Source: Limonium bicolor (Eukaryota > Streptophyta > Magnoliopsida > Caryophyllales > Plumbaginaceae). From it: a DNA stretch of 64,000 nucleotides. The translations under genes and the position numbers were made by a program. This document shows positions 1 to 13,200 of the stretch, in pieces. Positions within the stretch are counted from its first letter, which is position 1. Each line of letters starts with the position of its first letter. Under the pieces are notes generated by a model. That model did not search any database and had not been told where the DNA came from. It worked only from the letters and a program-made list of their open reading frames with translations. The DNA lies in the NCBI GenBank assembly GCA_023374045.1, contig CM041780.1, forward strand, positions 30,188,337 to 30,252,336. Direction: 5' to 3'.

Positions 1-894
1 TGCTTGAGGGTCATGAGTTTTGGCCTAAGTATGTATTAAGAGTAACAAGCGTGACGTAGGAGACCTGTAGTGTCTCGAGAATCTACAATGGCTTGAGTAT
101 AAATAACCCAAGAGTGTGGGTGAGATAACGAGTATAAATAACCCAAGAGTGTGGGTGAGATAACGAGTATGAATAACCCAAGAGTGTGAGTGAGATAACG
201 TGTATAAGTAACCCGAGAGAATGGGTGAGTATAAAATGAGTAGCCCAAGAGAATGGGCGTGTATATGAATAAGTAACCCGAGAGAGCGGGTGAGATATTG
301 AATAAGTAAACGAGGCATAGTGAGGTATAACCCTCAAGGCCTAAGAGTAAACTGATAAAACTAACGACCTTGTTATGTTAGTTAGGAATTGTGTTCCATG
401 ATTGGACGTAGATTCCTTGAGTAATACACATATATATTGTATTGCTACAACGCATGTTGTTTGACTAAAAAGAACTCCATGTATATCCGACAAAAGTAGT
501 CGGCGTACCCCGGTTAGCGCTTGGGGTATGCGAATTTCATATGCAGTGTTAAGCTGAGCCCCTAGGGGCATCGTTTTTATTTTTCAGGTACACCAAAGAT
601 GTTACCGTTCGAGAATAGGACGGGTCGGTGGGTTGCATGGGTAGTTAGATTTAATTACTTATGTATTGAAAGAGGTGTAAGACCGAATATGTTGTCGGCA
701 TACATATTTGTATTGTGTGTTCGGTTGTTCCAGTTCATCAGACCGTTACGGTAAGTAAGAAAGGCCTGGTTAGCCACATGGGTGGCTAACGATGTTGTTT
801 TACCCCTCGTTGTAATTGGAGTTCCGCTGCGTGAGTAGGAGTAATTAGTAATGGTTTAAGAGATAATGACGAGGTCAACGGTTGGGGTGTTACA
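1..894 (+). mobile_element. Element A, 3' part of left LTR (truncated by window edge)
   Basis: The stretch repeats 9329-10265 almost base for base, in the same orientation. It ends in the LTR terminus GGGGTGTTACA and is followed after four bases by a decayed primer-binding site. It is therefore the last ~0.9 kb of the left LTR of element A, whose right LTR is 5959-10265. It lacks about 44 bases present in the right copy near 10030-10075. The left end and left target-site duplication lie outside the window. Confidence 0.85.
94..312 (+). repeat. 35-bp minisatellite in the element A LTR (left copy)
   Basis: About six head-to-tail copies of a ~35-bp unit built around AACCCAAGAGTGTGGGTGAG. The first three copies are nearly identical and the later ones degenerate. 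Each unit has CCC and GGG arms that could pair. The same array recurs in the right LTR at 9421-9640. Confidence 0.85.
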
Positions 895-898
895 AAAA

Positions 899-911
899 TG
901 GTATCGTAGCG
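899..911 (+). other. Element A primer-binding site (iMet-type, mutated)
   Basis: TGGTATCGTAGCG matches the plant initiator-Met primer site TGGTATCAGAGCG at 11 of 13 positions. It lies four bases after the LTR end, the expected place for first-strand priming. Confidence 0.7.
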
Positions 912-3900
912 AAGTATCGCTCTGATGATTGGAAATACCGAGCTTAGGAAGTACCGAGTTAGGGATTAGAGACTTAGGGCTAAGGGTTGAGTGTTAGCAT
1001 GAGAGATGCGCTAGTTAGGAACTTCCAGTAAGTACTGGATACCTACAATACCAAACCCGCCCTCCACAATCCCCGTATTAAAAGCTTGGGAAGAAACGCC
1101 AGTGGGACGGGAAACCCGATCTGGCACTTATTTAATGTTTCAATATGAACCAGAACCTGTCATGCGGTAGATCTAGAGAACCGGAAACCCCGGAGACGGA
1201 TTCCGCTCGAACGACAATAACCGCACTCAATGGCGGGAGGTCAAGACATCCTATTCCAAGGAGACCGGAATTTGTGGCAGCTTGGGGCGACATGCTTAGT
1301 AGTCGCGAGAACCCGGCCGGCCAAGCAGCAGCAAGATGGAAGCACCAACTGTGCAGCAAGGCGGACTCATGAGAAATAACAAAAACCGGGACACAAGTCT
1401 ACAGACCGCCATAGTTAGATAATACCACCGGGGTATATTAACCAACTAAGAATCTAGTCGAGAATAGATACACCCACCCTGCCATACCCGAAGGGGTTGC
1501 AACATTTAACTGATATAGCTTAGACAGCTACGAGTATAACTATGGGATATACCCGAATAGGACTACAACAGTAGTGCCTAAATGACTTAAACCTCGGTAA
1601 CCACAGTGAAGACGTGGGAACGAGCAACGAGGTAGAACATAGAACCAAGTAATTAAGGAACTCCGAGAGGGGAGAAGCACCTAAATGAAAGACAGTCATG
1701 TCAAGATGAATGAGAAGTAGCTCTAAGGAATAGTTATCCAACAAAAGGATCAAGGAAGAGCCGACAAGGCCACAAATATAATCTGAACAATACCGAAATC
1801 GGTACGAGTTATCCCAAAACCCGCCTGTACCGCGCACTTGCCACGGCAAGTGCAGCAAAACGGGACCACTAAGAGGAGCTTTGACAAGCTACCAGTACTT
1901 AGCAAGTACCAAGATGGCGGGAGAAGCCAATATGGTAAGACAAACCTTGAGAATTGTAAAACGAAACCTTGCAAAGGCCTAACGGCCTGATCATTGTATT
2001 AAGAACATACCAGTCAGTGAGAAACTGGACTCGGTAAGGAGCAGTCGGCATTGAAATGCCATGAAGAATTTACCTTCAAAACCCAATTTTCCTTCGAAAC
2101 TCAAATTTTTCCAAAAACCCCCAAATTTTAAAACCAAACCAGGGAACCACGGTAATTATCATAGGACGATATAAGAAGAGTTGGCAACAGAATACTTCAC
2201 CTAGGTGTGTAATCGACACTACAAGTGTACACAACGAGACATGGAACGACCGCACTCCGAAGGAGCTTGCGGGCCTGACAGACCAATTATGAGTTAGTCG
2301 GGTAAGTTGTAACGTATCAATAAGATACTCCATGTATGTATACAAGTAGAGTACGAAACACGGGAAGTAGGCCACTCCATACTACGGACGAAAGAGCCAA
2401 TTCAAACAAAGACAGTTGAACACCTCGAATGACCGAAGAACATAGAAAAGCTTACAAGCTAAAGGAGGAGAACACGGTAAGACGTCGGACCTCCATAGGT
2501 AGCGTTAATAAGTGCTAGGATCATGGAGTATTAAGTATAGACATTGAACATGTCTCAGGAATCCGGAAGGACATACATAATAACTGGAATGAATACCCAG
2601 CGTAAACAATAAGGCGGATGCCTAATATGAACATGTTAATGTCCAATAAACGGGATAGAATTTCCACAGTATACCTCAATGAAGAGAATGACGACCTGAC
2701 CATGAAGGTATAGGAAAGGTACCAATGATATACATACAACCCAAAATGGGATAGTTCAAAATATACATAACCGCAAGGCGGAGTAAGAAACTGGGCATAC
2801 CCTAAGGCACCAGCCAATTGTGTTGGCATTACATAGTAACACCCAGGAGCAATCTGTGAAGGGTGCCGGAGTCAACAGTAGTTGAACGAAACATCGTGTT
2901 CGGAACACAAGAGTTTAGGCGGACACTCGGGTAGAACCCGAAGGGATCCCACGTAACATGGGATACCCTAGATTGCCAGAGGGCATGAATTAATATCAAG
3001 TTATTTAAAGGGCCTTCCATGTACGGAAGTGTGATGAGACAACCATATCAAAGAGCCCAGAAATACCTCCAAACCATTTAATGGTATACAGAGAGCAGAA
3101 CCTGTATAAACAGCCCGCATAGGGCATGGCTCGAGGCAAAGTGGCTTGTAAGCCGGAAAACTAACTACCACTTGTAGTTCCAAACGTTGCAAACATAAGC
3201 ATAAAGGCATAAGAGGGACAGTGGAAAATGAACCACTACCTTAGAGTGGGGATACCACTTGTTATTATGGGGCCTATGGAGCGGCAATTGCGTGAATCCT
3301 CCAGAGAAAGGCTACCACCTAAGTATGTAATGTGAAACCGCTAGAGCGGGGTAGTGAAACCTGAGCATGTGTATATTGCCAAGGAGCATATGAACTATAG
3401 TAGAGTGTAAAGAAGAACCTCGATAACAGCAATTCGAAACCGAAGAGTAATCGGATGAGTGGTAAACATTGTATGTGTACAATATGAAATGCAGAGTAAA
3501 CAATGCGCAATGAGCGTGGAGAGTTTAGAGTAGTATATCCTATTGAGCCAAGTGAATGGCAAGCCATAGTGTAAATGGCGAGAACACCTGGGCGGAAGCT
3601 AAAGCAGTAGTGGATGCCACGGAAATGAGTAAGAACATAGTACGCAGCAAGCGACCGTTGTAAGGGTATAGCCAGATAATGATATGAAGCTCATGAGTAA
3701 AGATGATAAGGAGACATGTTCCTTCCTACCACGTAAGTGATTTACTGTCAGGAGTTTACGCATCTGCACTCTGTGGGACAGAGTGTTTTGGTATTGCTCT
3801 TGGCTAGTAATGATCTTATGGGATAGTTAGGCACTTGAGAAATGTCAACGAAGCCTGTTGAGCAAAATCTAGAGAAATAACTGTGTGACCGTTGGCCAAA

Positions 3901-4049
3901 GATGCACAAGAATGTGGGTCGTAACCCACAGGTCCTAGGACCGATGCGTGGTAAATGCAGAGTAGTATGTATGAAGAACTCTTGTACATATACAAGTAAA
4001 CAAACATAATTCAGAAGCCACTACTAAACGAGGAAGCACTACCTGCTGA

Positions 4050-4230
4050 GTAGTAGCTTGACCTCAACCGACAATAAGTCGGGAAAAGTAAGTGAATAAT
4101 CACAAAGGTATACAGTGTTATACGAAGTAGATTCCCAGAGAACTGGAGAGAAAATCTACAATTCATCGAATTCGCATACGGTAAGAGATACCAAGCGACG
4201 ATTGAGAAACCTTTATTCCCAAGATAAAAA
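4050..4230 (+). pseudogene. Integrase remnant of element A
   Basis: Read in frame from 4141, the sequence gives a peptide with the core FIEFAYGKRYQATI and then a stop. This aligns with the integrase segment of element C that begins LIEFSYNNSYHASI. Just upstream (4050-4090) the bases follow the codons of the conserved integrase stretch around the last acidic residue, but with indels. It is clearly gypsy integrase on the plus strand, decayed beyond function. No neighbouring pol domain could be aligned with confidence. Confidence 0.65.
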
Positions 4231-4505
4231 GGGAAGTGAATAATACATTGAGAATACCAAAGGGGCGAGTTAAGCTCTAGTTATCAGGTCACGCAGCAGA
4301 AGCTAGTGGGCCGTAATTTAAGGTTAAGTATACCTACAAACCTGAGTAAATGGCTAATCATAAACGCCTTGAAGCCTTAGAGGCTAGAACCGAACTCGAA
4401 TATGAGTTAAGTAACCGCAGTGAAGTTAAACACTTCATGATTCACGAGTTAGTGAACCAATGTTCAGTGATAACATATGGTCGATTACGCGGGCGTAACC
4501 CCTTT

Positions 4506-4517
4506 TAAGGGGGGTAG
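4506..4517 (+). other. Internal polypurine tract after pol, element A
   Basis: TAAGGGGGGTAG preceded by CCCCTTT. Element C has the same arrangement on the minus strand at 32553-32563, just after its pol stop. The tract therefore marks the former end of pol in element A. Confidence 0.55.
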
Positions 4518-5943
4518 GGCGAGAAACCGCTTAGAGTATGTTTAACGTATAAGTGCGTAAACTACTATGTGCATAGCACAAAAGAAATCGTTTTGATGAT
4601 TGGAACTTATGTTACATAAACATATGTACCCATTCATTGTGTAATTATGATTACTGTGCATGAGAGATGCAAGTAACGAGTATGTAATATTATGAAAAGA
4701 GGAGTAGAGAAACTCCTGGGGAGTGAGAATCCCTATAGAGTTTGTCTATTGAGATTAGACATGTGATATAACGAGTATGAATCGGTTTGAAACCGATGTG
4801 TAAGCAAGTGGGAAGTTAGTTTCCCAGGTGATTTGATTTGAGGATGATTGATGGAGTGAGTTCCATCCTTTGGAGTTGTATGATGAATGTTTAAATTGTG
4901 TAGCAACTTGACTAATGAGGCCATAGACATGAGTTGCTTGGGCGAGTAAGCAAAGTAAATGATAATGACGGATGACCTAAGTTCTAGGAAATTTGAGATA
5001 AATGAAAATGTATTGTTTCATGAATATGACTAGAAAGAGTAAAAGATAGGAAACGAAAATGTTTGACTATCTGATTGTTTGAAACTGATGTGGGACGTGG
5101 AACTTGGTCTGCTAGCGATCAAGGGAAACCAAACACAAATTGGGGTGGAAGGATAGTTCAACACTGATGCTGATCACGTTAGGGTTGGATGATTCTTGAA
5201 GCTCCCTATAAGTGGTCACAAGTAATCACGCTAAGAAAGGATACAGCTACCATAAATTTGATTTGGAGTTGTGTGATGTTTTAAAAAGAATTTTCAAACA
5301 GAATTTGAAAAGGATTTTTTTTCAAGTATGAGGATGGAAACAAAAACTGGTTTTGAAACCGCTATCACCCGCCGATGGCTGAGCCTTAAGTCTTGATGAC
5401 CGGTAGAACGGTGGGCATGTATTAGTTTTAAAACCATTGCACCGTACGTGCGGCGGTCCTAAGTGACCGGTTGGGGCGGTGACAGTGTGTGATTTTTCCA
5501 AAGGCAGCGGGATGGGGAGATTACCCTGAGACGTTTCTGTGTTGAGTGAGTCAACCAGAGTGCCTGAGGATATGTATATGTGTAACGTTTTGATCAGAAC
5601 CGAAGAGACCATGGGCCAGAGAGAGTAAGTGCCCATTTGTCATGAAACGGACGTGAACCAGAAAGAGTAAGTGTTCAACGTGACCGGTACCTGAGGGATC
5701 AGTAGTATATTACTCAGCATGGATTCGAGGACTGTAGTGCCTTCTTGTCTTCGGACCGATTCCATGGAGAGAATACAAAGAGTATTTTTGATTGCTATAC
5801 ATGCTGTGATATATGTGTGGTATGTGTAGTGGGAAATGAGATGGACTTGTGGAGTCTGTAAGGTTATACATGTATTATAACCTCGGCTTAGAATGCCATG
5901 AGACCAACCATATTAGATTCGCCAACTTTGAGGGCAAAGTTCC

Positions 5944-5958
5944 TTAAGGGGGGTAGAT
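5944..5958 (+). other. Polypurine tract of element A
   Basis: TTAAGGGGGGTAGAT immediately precedes the right LTR, the place where plus-strand DNA synthesis is primed. It has the same form as the tract beside the LTR of element C. Confidence 0.75.
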
Positions 5959-6544
5959 TTTAATACCCCGGATCTAAAAATGGTGATTAAATTACTCTAA
6001 TATTATTATTAAAGGTCTAATGGTGCCTAAAGAGTATTGGTATAGAAAATAAAACCAAAAGAAAAGAGAAAACGCTTGAAAAGCGAAAAACGCTAAAACA
6101 CGCGTTAAATGAGTATAGGAGATATAAGACCTCAGTTAGGGTCCGATATGGATTCCTAAGGCTTAGTTAGGCCTAATTAGTATACGGGAGTGATTCCCGA
6201 AGAAAACGGATCCAAATAACAGATTAAAACGCTAATGGAGTTTAAAAGCACGTTTTTCGAGAAAACCCGAAAACGTGACTTTAAGTGGTCAAACGGACCC
6301 GTAAAAATTATAGTTGATTAAATAACTATAATTAAGTATTAATGGAAGCTTAATGACCATTAAAATTAATTAAACGAGAAAATTCCAAAAACGGACCCGG
6401 TAAGTGAATAGTGACAAAACCGGGAGACGAGACGTGTTTAATTTGAAAAGACGAAAAATGACCCGGGCTATTAATTCATGTGGGCCGGTTTTAATTAATA
6501 AGTATACACTTTAATAGCTTGTTAGCTAATTAGTGATAAGATGA

Positions 6545-6665
6545 CAAGGAAATAAAGTAAGAGGGGGGAATAGTTAAAAGTAATATTAGTACTCTCTCTC
6601 CCTCTCTTTTCTCTTCATTCACGTTCTTTCCCTCCTCCAAACTGAGCTCCCTCTTCTTCATCCTC
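6545..6665 (+). promoter_or_regulatory. Possible LTR promoter region of element A
   Basis: An A/T-rich stretch containing TAATATTAG is followed at once by a long CT-rich run (6580-6625). Plant core promoters often combine a TATA-like element with a downstream pyrimidine patch. Element C's LTR has a comparable order on its own sense strand. No perfect TATA box is present. Confidence 0.3.
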
Positions 6666-7994
6666 TGTAAATGGCAATTCCATACGTGAGCAAGCAGCCC
6701 ATCTTCTTCCTCCTCAAACTTTCTCATTTCTTCACCGAATCGCACAAAAATGCCACTGTTAGATTCGTATCGGCGAGGGCTACGTTTCCCACCTCTCAAA
6801 ATCTTGATTCCTCCACCTTCACTTCCATGGGTGTTTTGCCTTTTGAAGCTCAAGGAGCTGATTTTGACTCTCCTCCACCACCTTGATTCCTTAAGGTAAT
6901 ACTAAGCAAGAGTTTCACTCATTTCAAACTAGTTCTTCCAATTTTGGAAAAATTCCTCCACGTTGAATATTTTCTCCATTTCAGCCGATGGCACCTTGCT
7001 CTTGTGGGGTGTTGGAAACTCTTCCAATTGATTGCCAAGCTCTCCTTTTGGATACCCTAAGGTAATATCTAAGCTAGAGCCTAAAAACTAGTGCTTGAAA
7101 TACTAGTTTTGTATGGAGGGTTTGTATTAATTAAGCTTGAAATGTGTGTATGGGGATATAGTTGTAGATGGCAATCTAGACCCCCTTGTGTGTTGTGAAA
7201 ACAAGAAGAGAAAGATGGAGCAAAAAGGAAGAGGAAGAAGAGAAAGGGAACCGAAAATGAACAAGGTAAAGCTCACCTTGTGTGGATTTTATTTGACTTG
7301 TAAAACAGATTTGAGAATTGACTTAATGTTCTTGAATTGGTGTAGTCATGGTACAGCAATATTGAGTGGGAATGAGAATGTTTAATATTGTTTAGGTGTG
7401 AGAAATAAGCTTGGGAACTAAGCTAGTTTAGATGGTGAATAAATGGGAATTTGATGTGGTTTTGATGTCTAAACCAAACAGGGGAGAAGAAGTGTTTGTG
7501 AGCATGTTTAGTGTGGTGAAAATGCTTAGTAAAGCAAGCAAGTGCTGTCAAATTTTACTTGGAAACCAAGGGTGATTAAAAGTGTGAAACCTAGGATAAG
7601 CTAAGTGTGTTTAGAAGATGAAAGTGAGTGGTAAATCACTTGGAATTTGTAAGAGGAAGAGAAAGGTGCTTGGAGTAGAACTGGAGAGGAAAATAATGTC
7701 ATTTGGGTGATAGGAATGACATTAGTGAGTGAGGTTTGAATGATAAGAAGTGGGTACCAAAATCTGTTACAAGGAGTTAAGGAACAAGAAAACCAAGTTA
7801 TGAAAATATAAGTGAATTGGAGGGAATTAAGCATGGCTTAGTGAGTGGACTTGGTGACTAGTTTAAGGTGGTTTAGATGAGAAATTAGATGCTAAAACAT
7901 GTGGTTTTTAAGTGGGAAAGATTGGGTAATCAAATGGTGGAAGAATGGAGTTGTAACAGATTTGGAAATTCCAAATCTGTAAAATCTGTAGTAG

Positions 7995-8175
7995 GGTCCG
8001 GGACCTAGTCCATGGACAAAGTCCCGGACCACCCCATGAATTTAGCCCGAGAGTGCAGTCTGTGTTTGGTCCGGGACTTGGGATAGGGACAAGGTCCCGG
8101 ACCAGTGTTGAATTCCACCCGAGAGTTAGCTAATGGACTGGTCCGGGAATTAGGATAAGGACCAAGTCCCGGACC
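7995..8175 (+). repeat. Hairpin array, stem GGTCCGGGAC (3 units)
   Basis: Three 36-base units at 7995-8030, 8068-8103 and 8140-8175. Each has a left arm GGTCCGGGAC, a 16-base loop and a right arm GTCCCGGACC. The first two stems are perfect over 10 bp and the third has one changed base. Units recur every 72-73 bases. The loop sequences differ more than the stems do. Confidence 0.9.
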
Positions 8176-9420
8176 ACCCCCAGAATCCTACAGAGAGTGT
8201 TTCAAAGGTTTCTAATGATGGGGGTTTGAATGTTAATGATGTTATATGATGTTAAGGCCTTGTTTGGTGAGATGTAAAGGCCCTAAGAAGTGTAATAAAG
8301 TGTTAGAAGTGATTGAGTAGTGGGAACTCAAATTGACAAGAGTAAAACCGAGTTAACGGGTTAATGGGGTAAATACGGGAATAGCATTTTATTATGTACC
8401 ATATGAGTTTAGTATTAACTATAATGTTTGAAACATTATCAGAGAGTCGTGCGTGACCCGAGCATGGTGAGATGACATGGTAAAAGTAAAAACCCCGGTG
8501 AAAGGTATGATTTTCTCATACTCCGCGTGCTAACCGAGTTACGTTGATTTGTGTGTTTGTGTGCCGGCTTAATCAAGACTAAAGCATGAAAATAATCCCT
8601 TGTTTGATTATGTATGTCATGTTGTATGCTGAGTTAGCTAACATACTTGTATTCCGGTGTGGTCTAACATAGAGTAAAGACCAACTCATAGTGAGTAACG
8701 TTTGGCTAGAGACCCATAGATCGGGTCGATGCTTGTGATATCGAAAACGTGCAAACACATAAACTATCCGTTAAAGTACAATGATAACGCAAACATATGA
8801 ACTCCCTAGAATGTGAGGAGAAGTACGGGTTGAGTAAATACCCGATAACGGTTAGTAAACCATGATGACACAATCCACGAAACAAATGAGAGTGGTAAGA
8901 TAAGTGAACCTACTTCAAGAGGACTAAAGGTGGTTCGAAGATGTGAACTAGTAAGATGGTAAAAGAGACCTAAGGGATCAGTAGCTCCCTTGTGACATGG
9001 TCGACCTCCTATATGAGGATTTTACCCGGTATAAGAAAATAACCAAAGTATGAGTAAGTGAGATGCATGTGTAACTCTTAAAACCTAAGATTAACCGAAC
9101 TCAAGTAATGTTCCCAAAGTCATTAGAAACATCGAGAGTGATGCTTCTAGACTAATATACATACTATTATTATAGCTCTGAGAGAGGAGTGTATGGGAAT
9201 GTAAGTAGTCCGAGAGTAGTCGGACATAAGTAAAAAGAGATAGGAACTAAGAGAGAGTTCCGTGAGCTAGTTGAACCTTCCCACCATGCTAGACCCAGAG
9301 TAGGGTCGAAACCGGGGAAGTAAGACTATGCTTGAGGGTCATGAGTTTTGGCCTAAGTATGTATTAAGAGTAACAAGCGTGACGTAGGAGACCTGTAGTG
9401 TCTCGAGAATCTACAATGGC

Positions 9421-9640
9421 TTGAGTATAAATAACCCAAGAGTGTGGGTGAGATAACGAGTATAAATAACCCAAGAGTGTGGGTGAGATAACGAGTATGA
9501 ATAACCCAAGAGTGTGAGTGAGATAACGTGTATAAGTAACCAGAGAGAATGGGTGAGTATAAAATGAGTAGCCCAAGAGAATGGGCGTGTATATGAATAA
9601 GTAACCCGAGAGAGCGGGTGAGATATTGAATAAGTAAACG
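9421..9640 (+). repeat. 35-bp minisatellite in the element A LTR (right copy)
   Basis: Same ~35-bp tandem unit and copy number as at 94-312, so the array existed before the two LTRs diverged. It accounts for the cluster of short minus-strand frames here, which are repeat artefacts. Confidence 0.85.
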
Positions 9641-10265
9641 AGGCATAATGAGGTATAACCCTCAAGGCCTAAGAGTAAACTGATAAAACTAACGACCTTA
9701 TTATGTTAGTTAGGAATTATGTTCCATGATTGGATGTAGATTCCTTGAGTAATACACATATATATTGTATTGCTACGACGCATGTTGTTTGACTAAAAAG
9801 AACTCCATGTATATCCGACAAAAGTAGTCGGCGTACCCCGGTTAGGGCTCGGGGTATGCGAATTTCATATGCAGCGTTAAGCTGAGCCCCTAGGGGCATC
9901 GTTTTTATTTTTCAGGTACACCGAAGAAGTTACCGCTCGAGAATAGGACGGGTCGGTGGGTTACATGGGTAGTTAAATTTAATTACTTATGTATTGAAAG
10001 AGGTGTAAGACCGAATATGTTGTCGGCATCCATATGTTGTAGACTCGGTATAGTAAAGAATTGATTTGAGTAAAGTATTTGTATTGTGTGTTCGGTTGTT
10101 CCAGTTCATCAGACCGTTATGGTAAGTAAGAAAGGCCTGGTTAGCCACATGGGTGGCTAACGGCGTTGTTTCACCCCTCGTTGTAATTGGAGTTCTGCTG
10201 CGTGAGTAGGAGTAATTAGTAACGGTTTAAGAGATAATGACGAGGTTAACGGTTGGGGTGTTACA

Positions 10266-13200
10266 GGAATGGTTGCAACTTATCTCAAACCTTATCTTAA
10301 TCTTAGAATACAAACCACTCTTTAAATAGAAATGATTGTATCTTACCCCAATGTTTATTTTTGTTGGGTCAAAAGCAACCCTAGCCAATGAGCTATTAAC
10401 TCCATTGGTTGAATAAACAACTTATCTTATAATTTAGGATTTAGGTGATCCTACCGCACCATCTTAATGCCTCCTACCTTGGACTGTATGTCCAATGTAG
10501 CTGAGCCGGCAACCGACCCTAGGCAACAAGTCCGAAGACAAGTCCTTAAGCGGAAGTCGGATCTACTTTAGATACCGACCCCCTTATTCCTTAGCATGCA
10601 TGACCGGAGTCAGTCCTGGGTTCCTCACTCCCCCCTTAAGTTCCAGTTAGTAGAAGTCTCAAGACAATGTTTGTTGGTTAAACCTCTTTCGGTTATTAAC
10701 AAACTAATATTAGGGAGCGTTCCTTAGTCTCACTCAATTCCTTACTAAATGTTGGTTAGTAAGTTCCCATGGTAAGTTGTGTTAGTTTTCAAACATCACA
10801 CAACAATACATTAAACATAATGTTCCGGTTGCATGCTTTATCTTGTTTAGCCGGGACACATAAACAGATAGCACACAAGCCGAGGGACACCTCGTTAGCA
10901 AGCAGGTCACAAGAAGAACTGTACCGTTCACCGCTGGTCGTTCGGTTGCTTACTCTCCTCTGGAGTCCAAATTCTCAAACCCTAAAACATTCATGCAATT
11001 TTAGGTTGTTAATTACTTTTCCAATAAAGCTAACTTACTTAACTCACTTGGTCACTAATGATCCCCATCTAACACCACTTAAGTTCTTATAAACTTAATC
11101 TTAAGTGAATCACTTCTCCTCATACCTTATACTTATTCACCCACTTAATTATCATTGTTACTCACCAAACATGTCTTAAACAACCTTATATTATCATTAC
11201 ACATCAATCCCCATTTAGCACCTCATGAATTATTACTAACTTAACCTTGAACACTTAAAATCATTTACTTACCCTAATCTCTTAAGTCATTATATGCTTA
11301 TCTTTCTAATCATCATCACTCCCTAATGTTGGACCACTAAGTCATTGTAATTTAAACTTAATCATATAAGTTAATCACTTCTCATTACACCTCATACTTG
11401 TTTACACCTCTTAAGGCCTTTACATGTCACCAAACAAGGCCTAAACATCATCTAAAACCATTACCATTCAATCCCCCATCATTAGAAGCCAAAACAATTT
11501 TTTAACTTTTTCTCTGCAGTGGACCGCCCCTCTGGGGCGGTCCCCAGGGGCGGTCCCAACCAGAAGCTAATTTCCAGCACAATTCGCCTGGACCTCCCCA
11601 CAGGGGCGGTCCCTAGGGGCGGTCCACAGCAGAACCTATTTTCCAAAGTGCTTTTCTCCTCATTTTGAACTCCAAATTCACCCCAATCTTTTCCCACTCA
11701 TTCCACAATCTTTCCACATATTTCCTACATGTTTAAACACCTTAAAACATGCACTAAACCTTCTTCAAAAATCACCAAACTTGACCCTCAATTTCTTACA
11801 AAATTCTTACACTTAACACTTGATTCCTTACACTTCCCTCTTGTGACTTTGCCTAAGACCTCAACTAATCATTATGTTTCTTCACAACCATCTTAACTAC
11901 TCCTCAAGCATCATTTTGCACACCCATTTGCTTTACTCAAACTTCTCAAAGCTATATATAATCTAGCATATGCTTACATCCTTACAAGTCATCATACCTT
12001 ATTTTTCCTTCAAACTTTGTACAAGTTTCCTAGCTTCCTTAACCATGGTTTTGGTGCATAAAACTCACCATTATAACCCCTAGTCCCTCTTATGCATCCC
12101 TAGGTCTTCCTAGTACTCAATAACTCCATGGTTTAACCATTCTCACCAAAACAACCCTTAATGTTTACTAGAACATCCTTAGTCATAAAATCTCCTTAGA
12201 ACACCTTAAACACTTAGTTTTCTCTCCAAATCTTGACATGACTTTCTTAGTATATTACTACACCCAACATTTAGCTTTTCACCCTTAATACAATCATGAA
12301 CACTCTAACCCTTAGTACACAATCTTAGCACACAATTTACACCCTTCTAACCTCTAACTCCTCCTAGACAACTCTAGGCCATTCTAAACCTCGAGAACAA
12401 CTTGGTTAACTCATTTCCACTCAAATTTTGCCATAGCTCCTCTAGTATATTATCATGCCCAAATGCATGGTTTTTTTCTCATTCAATCATCTCACACACA
12501 TCAAACCTTTTTCTTATCATAATTCTCACCCAAATCAACTCATTCATAATAAACTCAATATAGTGCAATAATCTTAAATTGTATAGCACTAAGGCTCTTA
12601 AATGACATGTCTCTTAGGCCCTTAAATGACATGAATTTAAACACTGAATTTCCCACATAAAAAAGCTTTCAACCTGCAAATACACCCATCAATCTCATAG
12701 TAGTTATAATGCTCTTAAAAACCATCTTAAACTTATCTTACTAACTCATTCCCATTGGCTTCTTAATCACAAGTTCATAAGCTTGTTTGAATTCTTTTTT
12801 TTTCCTAGGTTATATAACCCATTACCTAATGTAAGCTTTAAGCTACATTAGTACTTATCTAAATATCACCCCTTAAAACTTAAACCACCATTAGGTAAGC
12901 ATTTTACCTTGTTTTTCCAAGCTTATCTTAACTTCCTCCTTAGACCTTCTTCTTGAATGAATCTCGGCCACCCATTAAATTTCCTTTGCCAATGTTCTAA
13001 TCAATATTCAATGACTCACATGAGTGCTAAACAATACACTAACCTTAAGGAATGAATACCTAGGTTAAAAATGTGTTCTAAGGTATAAAAGGGGATGATT
13101 ACCTTTGAAGTCTCAAAGTAGACTTAGGCATTGAATGAAATAGGACCTCCACTAGTCCTTGGTGAATAAAACAAGCTAGAATAAGGCATAAAAACAAAGC

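Larger units (their letters stand above)
895..5958 (+). mobile_element. Element A internal region, decayed gypsy coding sequence
   Basis: About 5.06 kb between the two LTRs with no open frame of useful length on the sense strand. A gypsy origin is shown by the iMet-like primer site at 899-911, an integrase remnant near 4050-4230, a polypurine tract at 4506-4517 matching the one just after pol in element C, and the PPT beside the right LTR. Element C has only ~0.3 kb between its post-pol tract and its LTR, whereas A has ~1.4 kb (4518-5943) of unrecognised sequence. The reading frames elsewhere in this interval look like chance. With LTRs longer than 4 kb and no coding capacity, the element fits the LARD description, or is simply an old, ruined Tekay-type copy. 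Confidence 0.7.
5959..10265 (+). mobile_element. Element A, right LTR (4.3 kb)
   Basis: Begins TTTAATACCCC (an expected TG start with the G mutated) right after the polypurine tract and ends GGGGTGTTACA at 10265. Its last 937 bases match the window start. The target duplication should be GGAAT at 10266-10270, but the left partner is outside the window. The LTR holds a CT-rich block (6580-6660), a three-unit hairpin array (7995-8175) and the 35-bp minisatellite (9421-9640). Short frames such as the one at 6671-6886 have no recognisable product. Confidence 0.85.

Noticed and set aside
94..312. CRISPR-like regular repeats
   Set aside because: The units are contiguous with no distinct spacers, lie inside a plant LTR, and recur in the partner LTR; this is a minisatellite.
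1145..1372. 75-residue frame early in element A as a gag remnant
   Set aside because: The position would suit gag, but I could not align it to any Gag motif, and the opposite strand is open over the same interval.
6671..6886. Frame with a Ser/Phe-rich peptide in the element A LTR
   Set aside because: Lies downstream of the putative promoter but has no recognisable product, and its context is LTR leader sequence.
10355..10435. Possible small MITE in segment B with ATTGG/CCAAT ends
   Set aside because: It is absent from the aligned element C LTR, but no clear terminal inverted repeat and target duplication could be fixed.
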